Positions 30,652 to 39,152 of a stretch of 42,315 bases of DNA are shown piece after piece. This DNA comes from CAZGWE01 sp964529405. Its GTDB lineage: Bacteria > Patescibacteriota > UBA1384 > XYA2-FULL-43-10 > 1-14-0-10-43-13. The notes beneath the pieces are model-generated. The model was not told the DNA's origin and ran no database searches. It saw nothing but the letters and a program-made list of their open reading frames with translations. The stretch covers positions 1-42,315 of the forward strand of contig CAZGWE010000006.1 in NCBI GenBank assembly GCA_964529405.1, in the 5' to 3' direction. A program made the translations under genes and the position numbers. The first letter of the stretch is position 1, and every line of letters starts with the position of its first letter.

Positions 30652-33189
30652 TTAATTTTTAGCTAATATTTTTTTGCTCGGAGCGAGAAGTTCGTTTAGT
30701 CTTTGTTTCCACTCATCCTCGCCAATAAATTCGAAACTCACTTCTCGGTTTTTGAATACCAATCCCAATTCATCATTATTCTTCTCTCTGGCCAATTCCG
30801 TGCAGAGATTAAGCAGCGATTCCTTATATTCGGAATCTTGATTGCCAACTAAGTGCTGGCCCTTTGTTTCAGCAACATAAATTCTATCTGAATCATTAAT
30901 CTTGCCATCTCCGGTAGCAAAAATAAAGTCAGGATAAATTCGCTGCCGTCTCCAGCCCTGTATTGAATAATCGCTTTTTACCTGGTTGCGATACCAGAAA
31001 TACAATCTCTCCTGTTCTTCCAAGTATAAGGCGACTGATTTCTCGGTATTATTGAAATCTTCCTCCGGCACAAATTCCAATAATGATAATTGCAGTGGAG
31101 CGCCGTAACTTTTAAGCAGCGGACGGGCAGTGTTTTTAACTTTTATTTCTCTGGGCAGACGATAGCCGAAATCTTTGCCGATAACTAAAAACCTTAAAGT
31201 TTTGTCTTTAATCATTTTTTTAAAAACATCTTCCGCTAAATTGTCCCGTTGTTTGGCTAGATATTTTTTCGTTTCTTCAATAATAAAAATAAAGTTATTA
31301 ACAACTCGGCGCTCGCCATGTTTCTTTATAAGAAATGACAAAATTTTCTCAGCCATTTCATAAGCCAACCATGGGTTTGATGCCACTTCAATAATCTGGC
31401 GAGCCATAAAGGTGTTATCAAGTTTAATGCTGCCCTCTTTTAACTTCTTGACTTGAACCCGCTCAATTAGCTGCTTACGATTTTCAACAATTGTAGCAAT
31501 CTGCTCAGTGTCCTTTTCTTCCTGCTCAGCCAGAGATAAATTACCAAACCAGTCAAGATTAATCTTTTGCCAGTCAACTTTGGTCGCTATATCGTTTTCA
31601 TATTCGACGCGGCGCCACCCGCCATCTCTTATAACAAAAACAGGCAAAACTATCTCCTTGGCAACATTTTCAAATTTTTTTCTGATTCCGAATATTCGTT
31701 CTTCGGTCTTTTCACCGCTGATATCCTCATCGGTCACAATTCGACCGGCCAAATCTCCGAGTCCCTCGTTTTCAAATCCTTTTTTGATATTCTCCAGTAA
31801 ACTGCTTGCTTCTTGCTGATAGCAAAAAACGTAACTTTCGTCCAATTCTGGAAAAGTTTTAATCTTTCGGGCATTTGGCTGGCGCAAAATCCGGCCAACC
31901 AATTGCGTCAAGGCATTCTTTGAAGATGGTCGTGTTAAAATTGTTAAGACATAAGCAAAGGGACAGTCCCAACCCTCTTGCAGCGCCTGCTTGGTAATGA
32001 TGTATTTGATTTTACAATCCTTTGACATTAAACCACCAAGATCATCAACCTCCTTAAGTTCGTCCTTCTCACTGGTTTTGACAGCAATTTCTTCAGCCGG
32101 CACGGCGCACTTTTTTATCAAGAATTCTCGAACATCTTCGGAGTGGATAAAACCATTGCCTCGTTGATCTTTACCCGTTCTTTCTGCTTGGATAACGCAG
32201 ATTGGTCGGATATAGTTGCCGCTATTGGCTTTGTACTCTTGCGCCCGCTTTTGCAACATAAGGAGTTTGTCGTAACTTGCAACAAGCGTATCCTGCCAGT
32301 CAAGACTGGATTTGTTGATAATATGCAAATCAAGTTTGACCATCTCCTCGTTTTTCAGATCAATGCCCGGAATGTCAACTAAAATATTACTCTCTTTAGG
32401 TGGGGTAGCGGAAAGTTCTACGATAATAGTGGGGTTAAAACTTCTTAGTGTTGCTTGCGCACCTTCGCTGTAAGCCTTGTGGCCCTCGTCTAAAATGATG
32501 ACGGGTTTTAATACTCTTAAAGTATTACCAAGCGAGGTTTTAATCTGCCGGCCCCAAAAACCAATCTCATCGTCGTAAGTATCCAAGTTGGAAATTTCCT
32601 TTAGCAGTTTTTCCTGTTCGACAATGTTGTCTTCAGCCGGAAAGAAGTCGGCAAAGCCATTATCCTTAAATACTTTTAAGGCTTCTTTATTTTGTCGATT
32701 GGCCGAGGGCAACATGAGCATCAAGACAGTCAAATTTTCAGCAATGTCCGACTTCGAAAAATGGTCGTTCTTCTCTAAAATTAAAGTTTTACCACCGCTG
32801 GCAATATCCAAAAACTGTCGATATGGATGGTCTCGATCTTTTAGATTGTTGATTGTTTGGCGATAAATTTGCGTTGTCGGCACAATCCATAACACCAAGC
32901 CGGCTTGTTTTTTAAGATAAAGATGATTAACAACGTCAATCGTCTTAACCGCCAACAAAGTTTTGCCGCCGCCGGTTGGAATCTTTAAACAGAAATTTGG
33001 TAAAGGTTCGCCTAGACCGTTTTTTCTGGAAATATACGGCCGCAAAACCCCAGCCTTCTCCCAGGCTTTAGCCGGAAAATCAATCTCCAGCTCCGGATTT
33101 ACCTCCGCTTTTCCACGCCAAACATCAAGCTGCCCCAAATACAGCTTAACTTGATCCAATGATTTAATTTGATATTCTTTAAGTTCCAT
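30652..33189 (-). CDS. res: Type III restriction enzyme subunit Res, 845 aa
   Basis: Superfamily 2 helicase motifs are present: IPTGGGKTLLAV (Walker A), LDEGHKA, ELSATPP, and a late RPSSKNALTQLVGRILRQP. A C-terminal PD-(D/E)XK nuclease motif is seen in YPDFIFATG...YVAETKGQH. Res cuts DNA after ATP-driven translocation or sliding when bound to Mod. ATG 33189 is chosen; GTG 33219 in the same frame is possible. The first nine residues (MELKEYQIK) are encoded by a 26-bp sequence repeated exactly at 33941-33966 upstream, suggesting an insertion between mod and res. Confidence 0.9.
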   Translation of the reverse strand: MELKEYQIKSLDQVKLYLGQLDVWRGKAEVNPELEIDFPAKAWEKAGVLRPYISRKNGLGEPLPNFCLKIPTGGGKTLLAVKTIDVVNHLYLKKQAGLVLWIVPTTQIYRQTINNLKDRDHPYRQFLDIASGGKTLILEKNDHFSKSDIAENLTVLMLMLPSANRQNKEALKVFKDNGFADFFPAEDNIVEQEKLLKEISNLDTYDDEIGFWGRQIKTSLGNTLRVLKPVIILDEGHKAYSEGAQATLRSFNPTIIVELSATPPKESNILVDIPGIDLKNEEMVKLDLHIINKSSLDWQDTLVASYDKLLMLQKRAQEYKANSGNYIRPICVIQAERTGKDQRGNGFIHSEDVREFLIKKCAVPAEEIAVKTSEKDELKEVDDLGGLMSKDCKIKYIITKQALQEGWDCPFAYVLTILTRPSSKNALTQLVGRILRQPNARKIKTFPELDESYVFCYQQEASSLLENIKKGFENEGLGDLAGRIVTDEDISGEKTEERIFGIRKKFENVAKEIVLPVFVIRDGGWRRVEYENDIATKVDWQKINLDWFGNLSLAEQEEKDTEQIATIVENRKQLIERVQVKKLKEGSIKLDNTFMARQIIEVASNPWLAYEMAEKILSFLIKKHGERRVVNNFIFIIEETKKYLAKQRDNLAEDVFKKMIKDKTLRFLVIGKDFGYRLPREIKVKNTARPLLKSYGAPLQLSLLEFVPEEDFNNTEKSVALYLEEQERLYFWYRNQVKSDYSIQGWRRQRIYPDFIFATGDGKINDSDRIYVAETKGQHLVGNQDSEYKESLLNLCTELAREKNNDELGLVFKNREVSFEFIGEDEWKQRLNELLAPSKKILAKN
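33164..33189. repeat. 26-bp direct repeat, copy at the res start
   Basis: Bases 33164-33189 are identical to 33941-33966 in the same orientation. The copy spans the res ATG and its next codons. The segment between the copies holds the NYN nuclease gene. Confidence 0.9.
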
Positions 33190-33286
33190 GTTTATATTTC
33201 TTGATATTGTGACAACCACAAGTTGACAAGTTAGTCAGCTAACTGATATTATTGCCTTGTAGACGAAAGTTTACCCGACTTTGATC

Positions 33287-33310
33287 AAAGTTCGCCGCAA
33301 GGCGAACTTT
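33287..33310 (-). terminator. Hairpin after the NYN gene
   Basis: AAAGTTCGCC (33287-33296) and GGCGAACTTT (33301-33310) form a perfect 10-bp stem with a 4-nt loop, 7 bases past the NYN stop. The T-run is short, so termination may be partial and res could be read through. Confidence 0.65.
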
Positions 33311-33316
33311 TGACTT

Positions 33317-33928
33317 TCAGTTAGGATAAAATCTTCGAAAATTCAATCTATACTCAAAATCTTCAACAAACAACAAGTCTTTAATAATACCTTTTGCTCG
33401 TGCATCTATTAACTCTTTCCCCGTGTGATCTCTTGCCCCAAACACGTAAATTTCTTTACTAAACCTCTCGCGCAAATAACGCAAAACACATTCCATGTCG
33501 CCGTCGCCAGAAAAGAGAATGGCTTTATCATAATCTTCAACCATTTTAATCAGATCAACCGCCATTTCGATATCCAAGTTGCCTTTTTTAATATAACCGG
33601 TTTCATATTTTGAGTCCGGGATATACTTAACTCGTTTCGTGATAATTTCAAAATTATTAATATTTGCACTATTCAGTATCGTTCTAGTCCATGGTTTTAG
33701 TCTCGTATGTTTTTCGTTTGGCCCGTAGTCACCGCAGTAATAAAACCGCCTTAGCGACCGGTTACCGTATGAAAAATGTTTTACCAATTGAGCTAACTGT
33801 TTGACACCGACCGGCCAACCAAGTCTTTTCTCCCACTTATCGACATTTGCAAAATCGACAATAACAATATTGCGACTTTTGGTCTTTGCTAATTCTTCGA
33901 TAAGTTTTGTGATTTCTCTATTGTTCAT
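33317..33928 (-). CDS. NYN/PIN-like putative nuclease (LabA/DUF88 type), 203 aa
   Basis: The N-terminus has IVIVDFANVD, the first acidic motif of NYN domains. NLDIEMAVDLIKM gives the central acidic residues and ILFSGDGDMECVLRYL gives the SGDxD motif. NYN proteins are metal-dependent RNases or nucleases related to PIN toxins. The gene lies inside the type III restriction locus. Its ATG overlaps the stop of a short frame (ATGA) whose end is a copy of the res start. It seems to be cargo in a segment flanked by 26-bp direct repeats. A defence role is inferred from context only. Confidence 0.85.
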   Translation of the reverse strand: MNNREITKLIEELAKTKSRNIVIVDFANVDKWEKRLGWPVGVKQLAQLVKHFSYGNRSLRRFYYCGDYGPNEKHTRLKPWTRTILNSANINNFEIITKRVKYIPDSKYETGYIKKGNLDIEMAVDLIKMVEDYDKAILFSGDGDMECVLRYLRERFSKEIYVFGARDHTGKELIDARAKGIIKDLLFVEDFEYRLNFRRFYPN

Positions 33929-34086
33929 TCTTGGGCAATATTAATTTGATATTCTTTAAGTTCCATTACTTGAAAAATATTTAAGTATTTTATAAGTTTT
34001 CTATGGCTGAAATCCAAAAGTTCCGGTCTCTGACTATGTTTCTTTTTTTTTGAAATCTTTGGCTTGTTTTCAGGGACATTATCCAT
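33925..34086 (-). CDS. Short ORF, 53 aa, containing a copy of the Res N-terminus
   Basis: Frame ATG 34086 to TGA 33925. The N-terminal part is Lys-rich (KPKISKKKKHSQRPELLDF). The last residues MELKEYQIN are the same as the Res start, then diverge to IAQE and stop in an ATGA overlap with the NYN gene. No ribosome site precedes ATG 34086, so the translated unit may be only the 13-codon frame from ATG 33966, serving to couple the NYN gene. It looks like the old res 5' end, cut off by an insertion. Confidence 0.5.
   Translation of the reverse strand: MDNVPENKPKISKKKKHSQRPELLDFSHRKLIKYLNIFQVMELKEYQINIAQE
33941..33966. repeat. 26-bp direct repeat, copy upstream of the NYN gene
   Basis: Identical to 33164-33189, same orientation, 777 bp apart. 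The flanking bases differ on both sides. Confidence 0.9.
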
Positions 34087-34118
34087 GATGTCTTAATGAA
34101 ACTAATTAAAATTTAAAA

Positions 34119-35831
34119 TCATCTAGCCAACTTATAAATTTCAAAAGGTAATTGGGCAAAGATGATGCCGAATTCGTCGAGCTGGTCTTGAGAGAGGTAT
34201 TTGGTTGGGGCGAAGACGAGACGGCGGCGAGAACCGGATTTTGGCAGAGTTTTGGCACGGTCTAGTGTTAAGGCGGTGTTTTTTAAGTACTCAAGGTCGG
34301 GTTTATAAAAAAGATAGACATCATAACTCTTGCTCGAACCGATGAAATTGCTTTTCTGGTCAACGGCGCCTTCGTCGAATTCTTCGCCTGTAGCGGTGTA
34401 AAAAATGTAGCGGGCAAACTCCAAATAGCCTGGCAAGTTTTTGCCGGATAGAATTTCTTCCAACTCGATCGGTTTGCCAAGTTCAAAGTAGCTAAATGTG
34501 CCACCAGTACCGACCACCGCGTTATTCACCTTTTTTTCCCTGTCATCCTCGGACTTAATCCGAGGATCTTCTAGCGGCAAGATTCCCGCCTCGACCCGAA
34601 GCCGAGGGTCCCTGGGGGCGGGAATGACAGCGGAACCATTGGGTTTTTTGTAACCTTTGATCACTCGCCTCACTCTCTCTGCCGTAATTTTATCGGCGTA
34701 GTCCTCGCACTCAATCAAAATAAATTTCCGGTTGCCGCCATCATCCTCTTGATTTAATTCCAAAACCGCCTGCGCCGTCGTGCCAGAACCGGCAAAAGAG
34801 TCGAGAATTAGATCGTCTTTATCGCAAGTTAAATTAATTATCCGCTGAATTAGCGTTACTGGCTTTGGCGAATCGAATGGATTATTGTCAAAGATTTCTT
34901 TTAGTGTCCTACGCGCATCATCATTGCTGCCAACTTCGTTATATAGCCAAATTGTTTTTGGTATTACACCCTCATTCATTTCTGATAAGTATTTTTTCAT
35001 TCTCGGAACAGCAGTACCATTCGCTCCAAACCAAATTCTCTTATCTGAATCTGCCCTTTCAAGAGTTACTTGACTATATCTTGGAAATGTACCAATTGGC
35101 GGCTTCCATTTTATCCCGTTGGCAAATTTAAATTCATAGGTATTATCGGAACCACTTTTTGCGTGCAAAGGCTGTGTCATCCAAGGACCCCTTAGATCAT
35201 TATCAGTATTCGAATAGCGAGCATTTTGCTCGCTGGTCCTTTCAAGGCTGCCAAGAGAAAAGTTATCCAAATTTCTGGCATATGCAAGTACGAAATCATG
35301 AGTATCAGAGAAGTATTTGGCATCATTGCTTTGGGTATATTTTTTCTGCCAGATTATATTGGTAACAAAATTTTCATTCCCGAAAACATCATCCATCAGC
35401 ATCCTCAATCGGTGCTGTTCATTGTCGTCGATTGAAATGAAAATGGCGCCATCTTCCGATAAAAGCTCTCGCAACAGTTTTAGGCGCGGGGTCATCATGC
35501 AGAGCCATTTGTCGTGGCGGGTAAGGTCTTCACGGTCAACCACTTTGCCCAACCATTCCTGCATCATCGGGCTATTAACATTATCGTTGTATGCCCATTT
35601 TTCGTTGCCGGTGTTGTAGGGCGGATCGATGTAGATACATTTAACCTTGCCGGCATAAGTTGGTAGCAGCGCTTTGAGTGCTTTTAGGTTATCGCCATGA
35701 ATAACCAAGCTGTCGTGCAAGCTGACTTTATCGGTCAAACTTTTGACCTTGTCGGGAATCAATTCATGATAGGCAACCTGAAGATGATAGTTCTCGACGA
35801 ATGTTTTTCCTTTAAATTGTAACTGCGGCAT
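34119..35831 (-). CDS. mod: Type III DNA adenine methyltransferase Mod, 570 aa
   Basis: Motif IV DPPYNTGN comes first (near residues 69-76), followed by the recognition region and later motif I LDSFAGSGTTAQAVLEL, the beta-class order. It methylates adenine in the recognition site and guides Res. ATG 35831 follows AAGGA by about 7 nt. Near residues 400-430 the peptide VIPAPRDPRLRVEAGILPLEDP is encoded by a composite palindromic repeat (34541-34629) inserted in frame. This is just past motif I and the conserved ILIECEDYADKITAERVRRV, so activity is probably kept. Confidence 0.92.
   Translation of the reverse strand: MPQLQFKGKTFVENYHLQVAYHELIPDKVKSLTDKVSLHDSLVIHGDNLKALKALLPTYAGKVKCIYIDPPYNTGNEKWAYNDNVNSPMMQEWLGKVVDREDLTRHDKWLCMMTPRLKLLRELLSEDGAIFISIDDNEQHRLRMLMDDVFGNENFVTNIIWQKKYTQSNDAKYFSDTHDFVLAYARNLDNFSLGSLERTSEQNARYSNTDNDLRGPWMTQPLHAKSGSDNTYEFKFANGIKWKPPIGTFPRYSQVTLERADSDKRIWFGANGTAVPRMKKYLSEMNEGVIPKTIWLYNEVGSNDDARRTLKEIFDNNPFDSPKPVTLIQRIINLTCDKDDLILDSFAGSGTTAQAVLELNQEDDGGNRKFILIECEDYADKITAERVRRVIKGYKKPNGSAVIPAPRDPRLRVEAGILPLEDPRIKSEDDREKKVNNAVVGTGGTFSYFELGKPIELEEILSGKNLPGYLEFARYIFYTATGEEFDEGAVDQKSNFIGSSKSYDVYLFYKPDLEYLKNTALTLDRAKTLPKSGSRRRLVFAPTKYLSQDQLDEFGIIFAQLPFEIYKLAR
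34541..34629 (-). repeat. 89-bp composite palindromic element inside mod
   Basis: The ends are TGTCAT (34541-34546) and ATGACA (34624-34629). Inside are two stems: ATCCTCGGA/TCCGAGGAT (34544-34552, 34558-34566) and ATTCCCGCC/GGCGGGAAT (34582-34590, 34617-34625). The whole reads through in the mod frame. Confidence 0.8.
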
Positions 35832-35900
35832 TTGGAGTCCTTGTCTTTAAATATTCCCTCTTATGCTAGCACTCGGAATATCAAAAATAAAGCCCTTAGC

Positions 35901-35909
35901 TGTGGATAA
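35901..35909 (-). promoter_or_regulatory. DnaA-box-like site before mod
   Basis: TGTGGATAA is the reverse of TTATCCACA, an exact consensus DnaA box. It lies in the 125-bp gap between nrdR and mod. A single copy gives weak support. Confidence 0.3.
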
Positions 35910-35956
35910 GTTCGGGGTTTGTTTAGTATGCAGAAGTGCTGCGGTGGCAGCGGAAA

Positions 35957-36400
35957 TTATTTCTTGAGCTTTTCAGCCTCGGTTTGGAATTTTTTAGCAG
36001 AGCCAAAGGACCGGTAAACTGAAACAAAACGCAGATAAGCCACATCATCAATCATTTTTAACTTATCAAGGACCAATTCACCGATTTGGCGCGAGGTTAT
36101 TCGCTTTAAATTTAGGACCAGGATGGTTCGTTCGATATCGTCAATTATTGCCTCGATTTGTTGGCTTTCGAAAGGTCTTTTCTCCAAGGCAAGATAAATA
36201 CCCCTAGCGATTTTATTTCTTTGATACTCTTGGATCCGTCCATCCCGCTTGATAACCTGCATTTTAATCGGTTCGAGCCGCTCATAGGTCGTAAAACGAT
36301 AATGGCACTTCAAACACTCGCGGCGGCGGCGGACAAAAGTAGCCTCATCGCGCGAATCGAGCACCTTGCTGTCCGATTTTTTACAAGCGGGACATAACAT
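35957..36400 (-). CDS. nrdR: Transcriptional repressor NrdR, 147 aa
   Basis: The zinc ribbon is CPACKKSDSKVLDSR...ECLKCHYRFTTYER (CxxC twice). Residues 48-138 form an ATP-cone (VIKRDGRIQEYQRNKIARGI). NrdR represses ribonucleotide reductase genes when dATP is bound. The length is typical. No nrd gene is in the window. It lies downstream of ftsZ after a 180-bp AT-rich repeat region. Confidence 0.95.
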   Translation of the reverse strand: MLCPACKKSDSKVLDSRDEATFVRRRRECLKCHYRFTTYERLEPIKMQVIKRDGRIQEYQRNKIARGIYLALEKRPFESQQIEAIIDDIERTILVLNLKRITSRQIGELVLDKLKMIDDVAYLRFVSVYRSFGSAKKFQTEAEKLKK

Positions 36401-36580
36401 ACCAAAAAATCCTAATTCCTAATTTCTAAATAAATCCAAATTTCCGAATTTCAAATATCAAAGTCAGAAAATGCATTCGATTTTTGGATTTTGAATTTCT
36501 TTAAGATTTAGATGTAAGGATTTAGAATTTTAAGAAGTCCGTCAAATCGCTAACTAAATTCAAAAGAGGGGCTATGTTGG
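36401..36580. repeat. AT-rich degenerate repeat region
   Basis: Short words such as TCCTAATT, TTTCTAAAT, AAATCC and their inverse forms (GGATTT, ATTTAGAA, AATTT) recur through this gap between ftsZ and nrdR. The two halves are roughly inverse to each other, like a decayed palindromic element. No gene is seen. Confidence 0.5.
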
Positions 36581-37045
36581 TTATTTTAATTTACGCCTGA
36601 TGAATGCCGGCACTTCCAACTCGTCTTCATCATCATCCTCCCTAGGCGGCTCAACGACGGTTTGCTCTGTGAAATATGACCGTTCCGGCCGTCTGACGAT
36701 TTGAGAGCTGGGAATATCTCGCGGCTCCGGTGTGGCAAAGGATTTTTTATTGCCGAATTTATTCTGTTCTGATTCAAAACCGGTAGCGATGACGGTAATT
36801 TTGACCTCGCCCTGCATGGCCTCATCAATGATAGCGCCAAAGATGATATTGGCATCAGCATCAGCCGCTTCGGTAATCGCTTTGGCAGCTTCGTCTATTT
36901 CATACATCCCTAAATCCGGCCCGCCGGTGATATTGAAAAGAATGCCCTTAGCCCCGTCAATTGAAAGCTCCAAGAGCGGAGAATCAATGGCGGCGCGGGC
37001 AGCCTCGATGGCACGGTTATCTCCAGTGCCATGTCCGATGCCCAT
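36581..37045 (-). CDS. ftsZ: FtsZ, C-terminal fragment, 154 aa
   Basis: This frame starts at MGIGHGTGDNRAIEAA, the helix after the T7 loop, and runs through the C-terminal tubulin-like domain (ILFNITGGPDLGMYEI, ANIIFGAIIDEAM, ITVIATGFE). It continues to an acidic linker and a terminal VPAFIRRKLK peptide, the usual partner-binding tail. Its ATG overlaps the stop of the N-terminal fragment (TAATG), so restart is thinkable, but no ribosome site is near. See the N-terminal entry for the frameshift. Confidence 0.85.
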   Translation of the reverse strand: MGIGHGTGDNRAIEAARAAIDSPLLELSIDGAKGILFNITGGPDLGMYEIDEAAKAITEAADADANIIFGAIIDEAMQGEVKITVIATGFESEQNKFGNKKSFATPEPRDIPSSQIVRRPERSYFTEQTVVEPPREDDDEDELEVPAFIRRKLK

Positions 37046-37716
37046 TAAGGCGCTTCCGACATAATAGCTTTGACGTCGGCAAAGTCAACGTTAATAATAC
37101 CGTGGTAAATAATCAGGTCGGCAATACCCTGGACGCCCTGGCGCAGAACATCATCAACTACGCCGAAGGCATCAAATAGAGAGGTTTTTTTGTCGATAAC
37201 CTGAAGCAGGCGGTCGTTCGGTATTGTGATTAAGGTGTCAACCTTGTCCTTCATTTCGGCAATGCCAATCTCGGCCACTTTTTTGCGGCGCAGTCCTTCA
37301 AATGAAAATGGTTTTGTTACTACACCGACTGTCAGAGCGCCTAGCTCTTTGGCAATTTCAGCCACAAATGGTGCAGCTCCCGTACCAGTGCCGCCGCCCA
37401 TGCCGCAAGTAACAAAAACCATATCAGCGCCTTTGAGCGTTTCGTAAACCTCTTCTTTATTCTCTTCAACGGCCTTGCGTCCGATTTCCGGATCGGCGCC
37501 CGCACCCAGCCCTCTTGTAGTTTCCTTACCGATTTGAATTTTAATGGGGGCTTCATTAAATGCCAGAGCTTGGGCATCGGTGTTAACAGCAATAAACTCA
37601 ATCCCTTTGAGTTTGGAATTTATCATTCGGCTAACGGCACTTCCGCCAGAACCGCCGACGCCAACCACTTTTATAACCGCGAAATTTTCTAGTTCGGAAT
37701 TGTGTTTTTCTGCCAT
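37045..37716 (-). CDS. ftsZ: FtsZ, N-terminal GTPase fragment (frameshifted), 223 aa
   Basis: Tubulin-like GTPase motifs are intact: VVGVGGSGGSAVSRM, GMGGGTGTGAAP (signature), and the T7 catalytic loop VDFADVKAIM. The frame then breaks with SEAP and a stop, where FtsZ proteins read SEAGSALMGIG. Adding one extra GGAAGCG at 37051-37057 restores exactly that peptide and joins the C-terminal fragment into one protein of 380 residues. ATG 37716 has AGGGAG 8 nt upstream. FtsZ forms the division ring. The split may be a real mutation or a sequence or assembly error. Confidence 0.9.
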   Translation of the reverse strand: MAEKHNSELENFAVIKVVGVGGSGGSAVSRMINSKLKGIEFIAVNTDAQALAFNEAPIKIQIGKETTRGLGAGADPEIGRKAVEENKEEVYETLKGADMVFVTCGMGGGTGTGAAPFVAEIAKELGALTVGVVTKPFSFEGLRRKKVAEIGIAEMKDKVDTLITIPNDRLLQVIDKKTSLFDAFGVVDDVLRQGVQGIADLIIYHGIINVDFADVKAIMSEAP

Positions 37717-37761
37717 TTTCATCTCTCCCTGTTGAAGATGGGTAACCATTGATTCATGTGC

Positions 37762-38994
37762 CTATGGCAAGAAGTGTTTTAGCGTAGAACGAACTTTATC
37801 CACAATATTATTCATTCCACTAACATCAAAACCAAAGGATCCCACTCCTTTAGTCTTGTTTTTACCCCAAAGCATTAAGCCTATGCCCGTAGAATATACC
37901 GGATCATCCAGCTTGTCAATAAGGCCGGAAATTTCGGCTAGCGGCTTTCCTACCTGGGCCGGCAGACACATTGTATCTTTCGTTAGTTCGACGATTCCTT
38001 CAATTTTTGCACCGCCGCCGGTTAAAACAATTCCGGCCGGTAAAGCGCCGCTTCGACCGATCCTGCTCAAGTTTTCTCTGATTATTAATAGAATTTCGTT
38101 CAGACGGGCTTCGATAATTTCGGCAACATATTTTACGTTTGCTGTCCCTGTCTCGTTTTTGTCAAGTTTCGACAGGTCGATTTCTTCTTTTTCGTCAATC
38201 CGGTCGGGAACGGCATGGCCGTGTTTCAATTTAATGGCTTCGGCTAAATCAATGTTCGTTCTAAGCCCGATGGCGATATCGTTGGTAATGTGCATCGTGC
38301 CGATCGGCACGATACCGGCGCTGATCAAATCCCCTTCTTCGTAAACAACAAAATTGGTTGTGCTTGCGCCAATATCAACCAGTACGACACCGATATCGAT
38401 CTGGCGTTTGGAAAGAAGCACTTCAGCGGCGGCTAGAGGCGAAAAAACAGCCTCGATTACACTGACTCCGGCTTGGTCCACCGAACGCATCAAATTCTTA
38501 ATCGAGTTGGTGCTTGTCGAGATAATTTGGGCTGCTACATCCAACCTTATACCAAACATCCCGACCGGGTCTTTCACCTCTTCCCGGCCGTCAATAATAA
38601 ATTTCTTAGCCATAACATGAAGTACTTCCCGGTTGGTCCTGTTCGGGATAGCTTTTGCTGCCTCGATCGCCCTGGCGACATCCTGGTCAACAATCTCGCC
38701 ATTAGGGTGCGAGACGGCAATAACCCCTTTACTCTCTTCGCATTCAATTTGGTGGCCCGAAACGCTAACTACCGCTTGCTGTACCGGTACTCCGGCCATA
38801 TGTTCGGCCTCTTCGAGAGAGGCAGTGGCAGCTGAAACTATCTCCTCAACATCAACAATAACCCCCCTGCGCATACCCTGGTTTTGACTTTTGCCCAGAC
38901 CTATAATATCGGTTTTGCCGTCTTCAAACTTGCCGATACAAGTAATAATTTTCGTACTGCCGACATCAATACCGACTGAAATTTGATTGCGCAT
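37762..38994 (-). CDS. ftsA: Cell division protein FtsA, 410 aa
   Basis: The actin fold shows VGIDVGSTKI at the start, VVSVSGHQI, VVLVDIGASTTNFVVYEEG and GIVLTGGGAKIEGI. A C-terminal amphipathic helix (VDKVRSTLKHFLP) would anchor it to the membrane, where it tethers FtsZ. GGAGG lies about 7 nt before ATG 38994. It is followed by ftsZ after 45 bp, the usual order. Confidence 0.95.
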   Translation of the reverse strand: MRNQISVGIDVGSTKIITCIGKFEDGKTDIIGLGKSQNQGMRRGVIVDVEEIVSAATASLEEAEHMAGVPVQQAVVSVSGHQIECEESKGVIAVSHPNGEIVDQDVARAIEAAKAIPNRTNREVLHVMAKKFIIDGREEVKDPVGMFGIRLDVAAQIISTSTNSIKNLMRSVDQAGVSVIEAVFSPLAAAEVLLSKRQIDIGVVLVDIGASTTNFVVYEEGDLISAGIVPIGTMHITNDIAIGLRTNIDLAEAIKLKHGHAVPDRIDEKEEIDLSKLDKNETGTANVKYVAEIIEARLNEILLIIRENLSRIGRSGALPAGIVLTGGGAKIEGIVELTKDTMCLPAQVGKPLAEISGLIDKLDDPVYSTGIGLMLWGKNKTKGVGSFGFDVSGMNNIVDKVRSTLKHFLP

Positions 38995-39152
38995 GAAATC
39001 CCTCCGGGAGCCTTATGAGAACGGTCGCTTTGATACTAACGGCGAGTCTGTGAAACATAAAACATGAAACAAATTGCCTCATAGGCCGCGTTTCAAGCTT
39101 TATTAAGATATTGTTTTTAGTTTATATCAAAAACAAGCAGGCTGCAATACAC

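Noticed and set aside
33241..33316. Transposon terminal repeats next to the NYN gene
   Set aside because: The 10-bp stem has a 4-nt loop and acts as a hairpin, and no transposase is present. The 26-bp direct repeat is longer than a usual target duplication.
36401..36580. CRISPR-like array
   Set aside because: The repeated words are short, degenerate and unevenly spaced, with no constant-length spacers.
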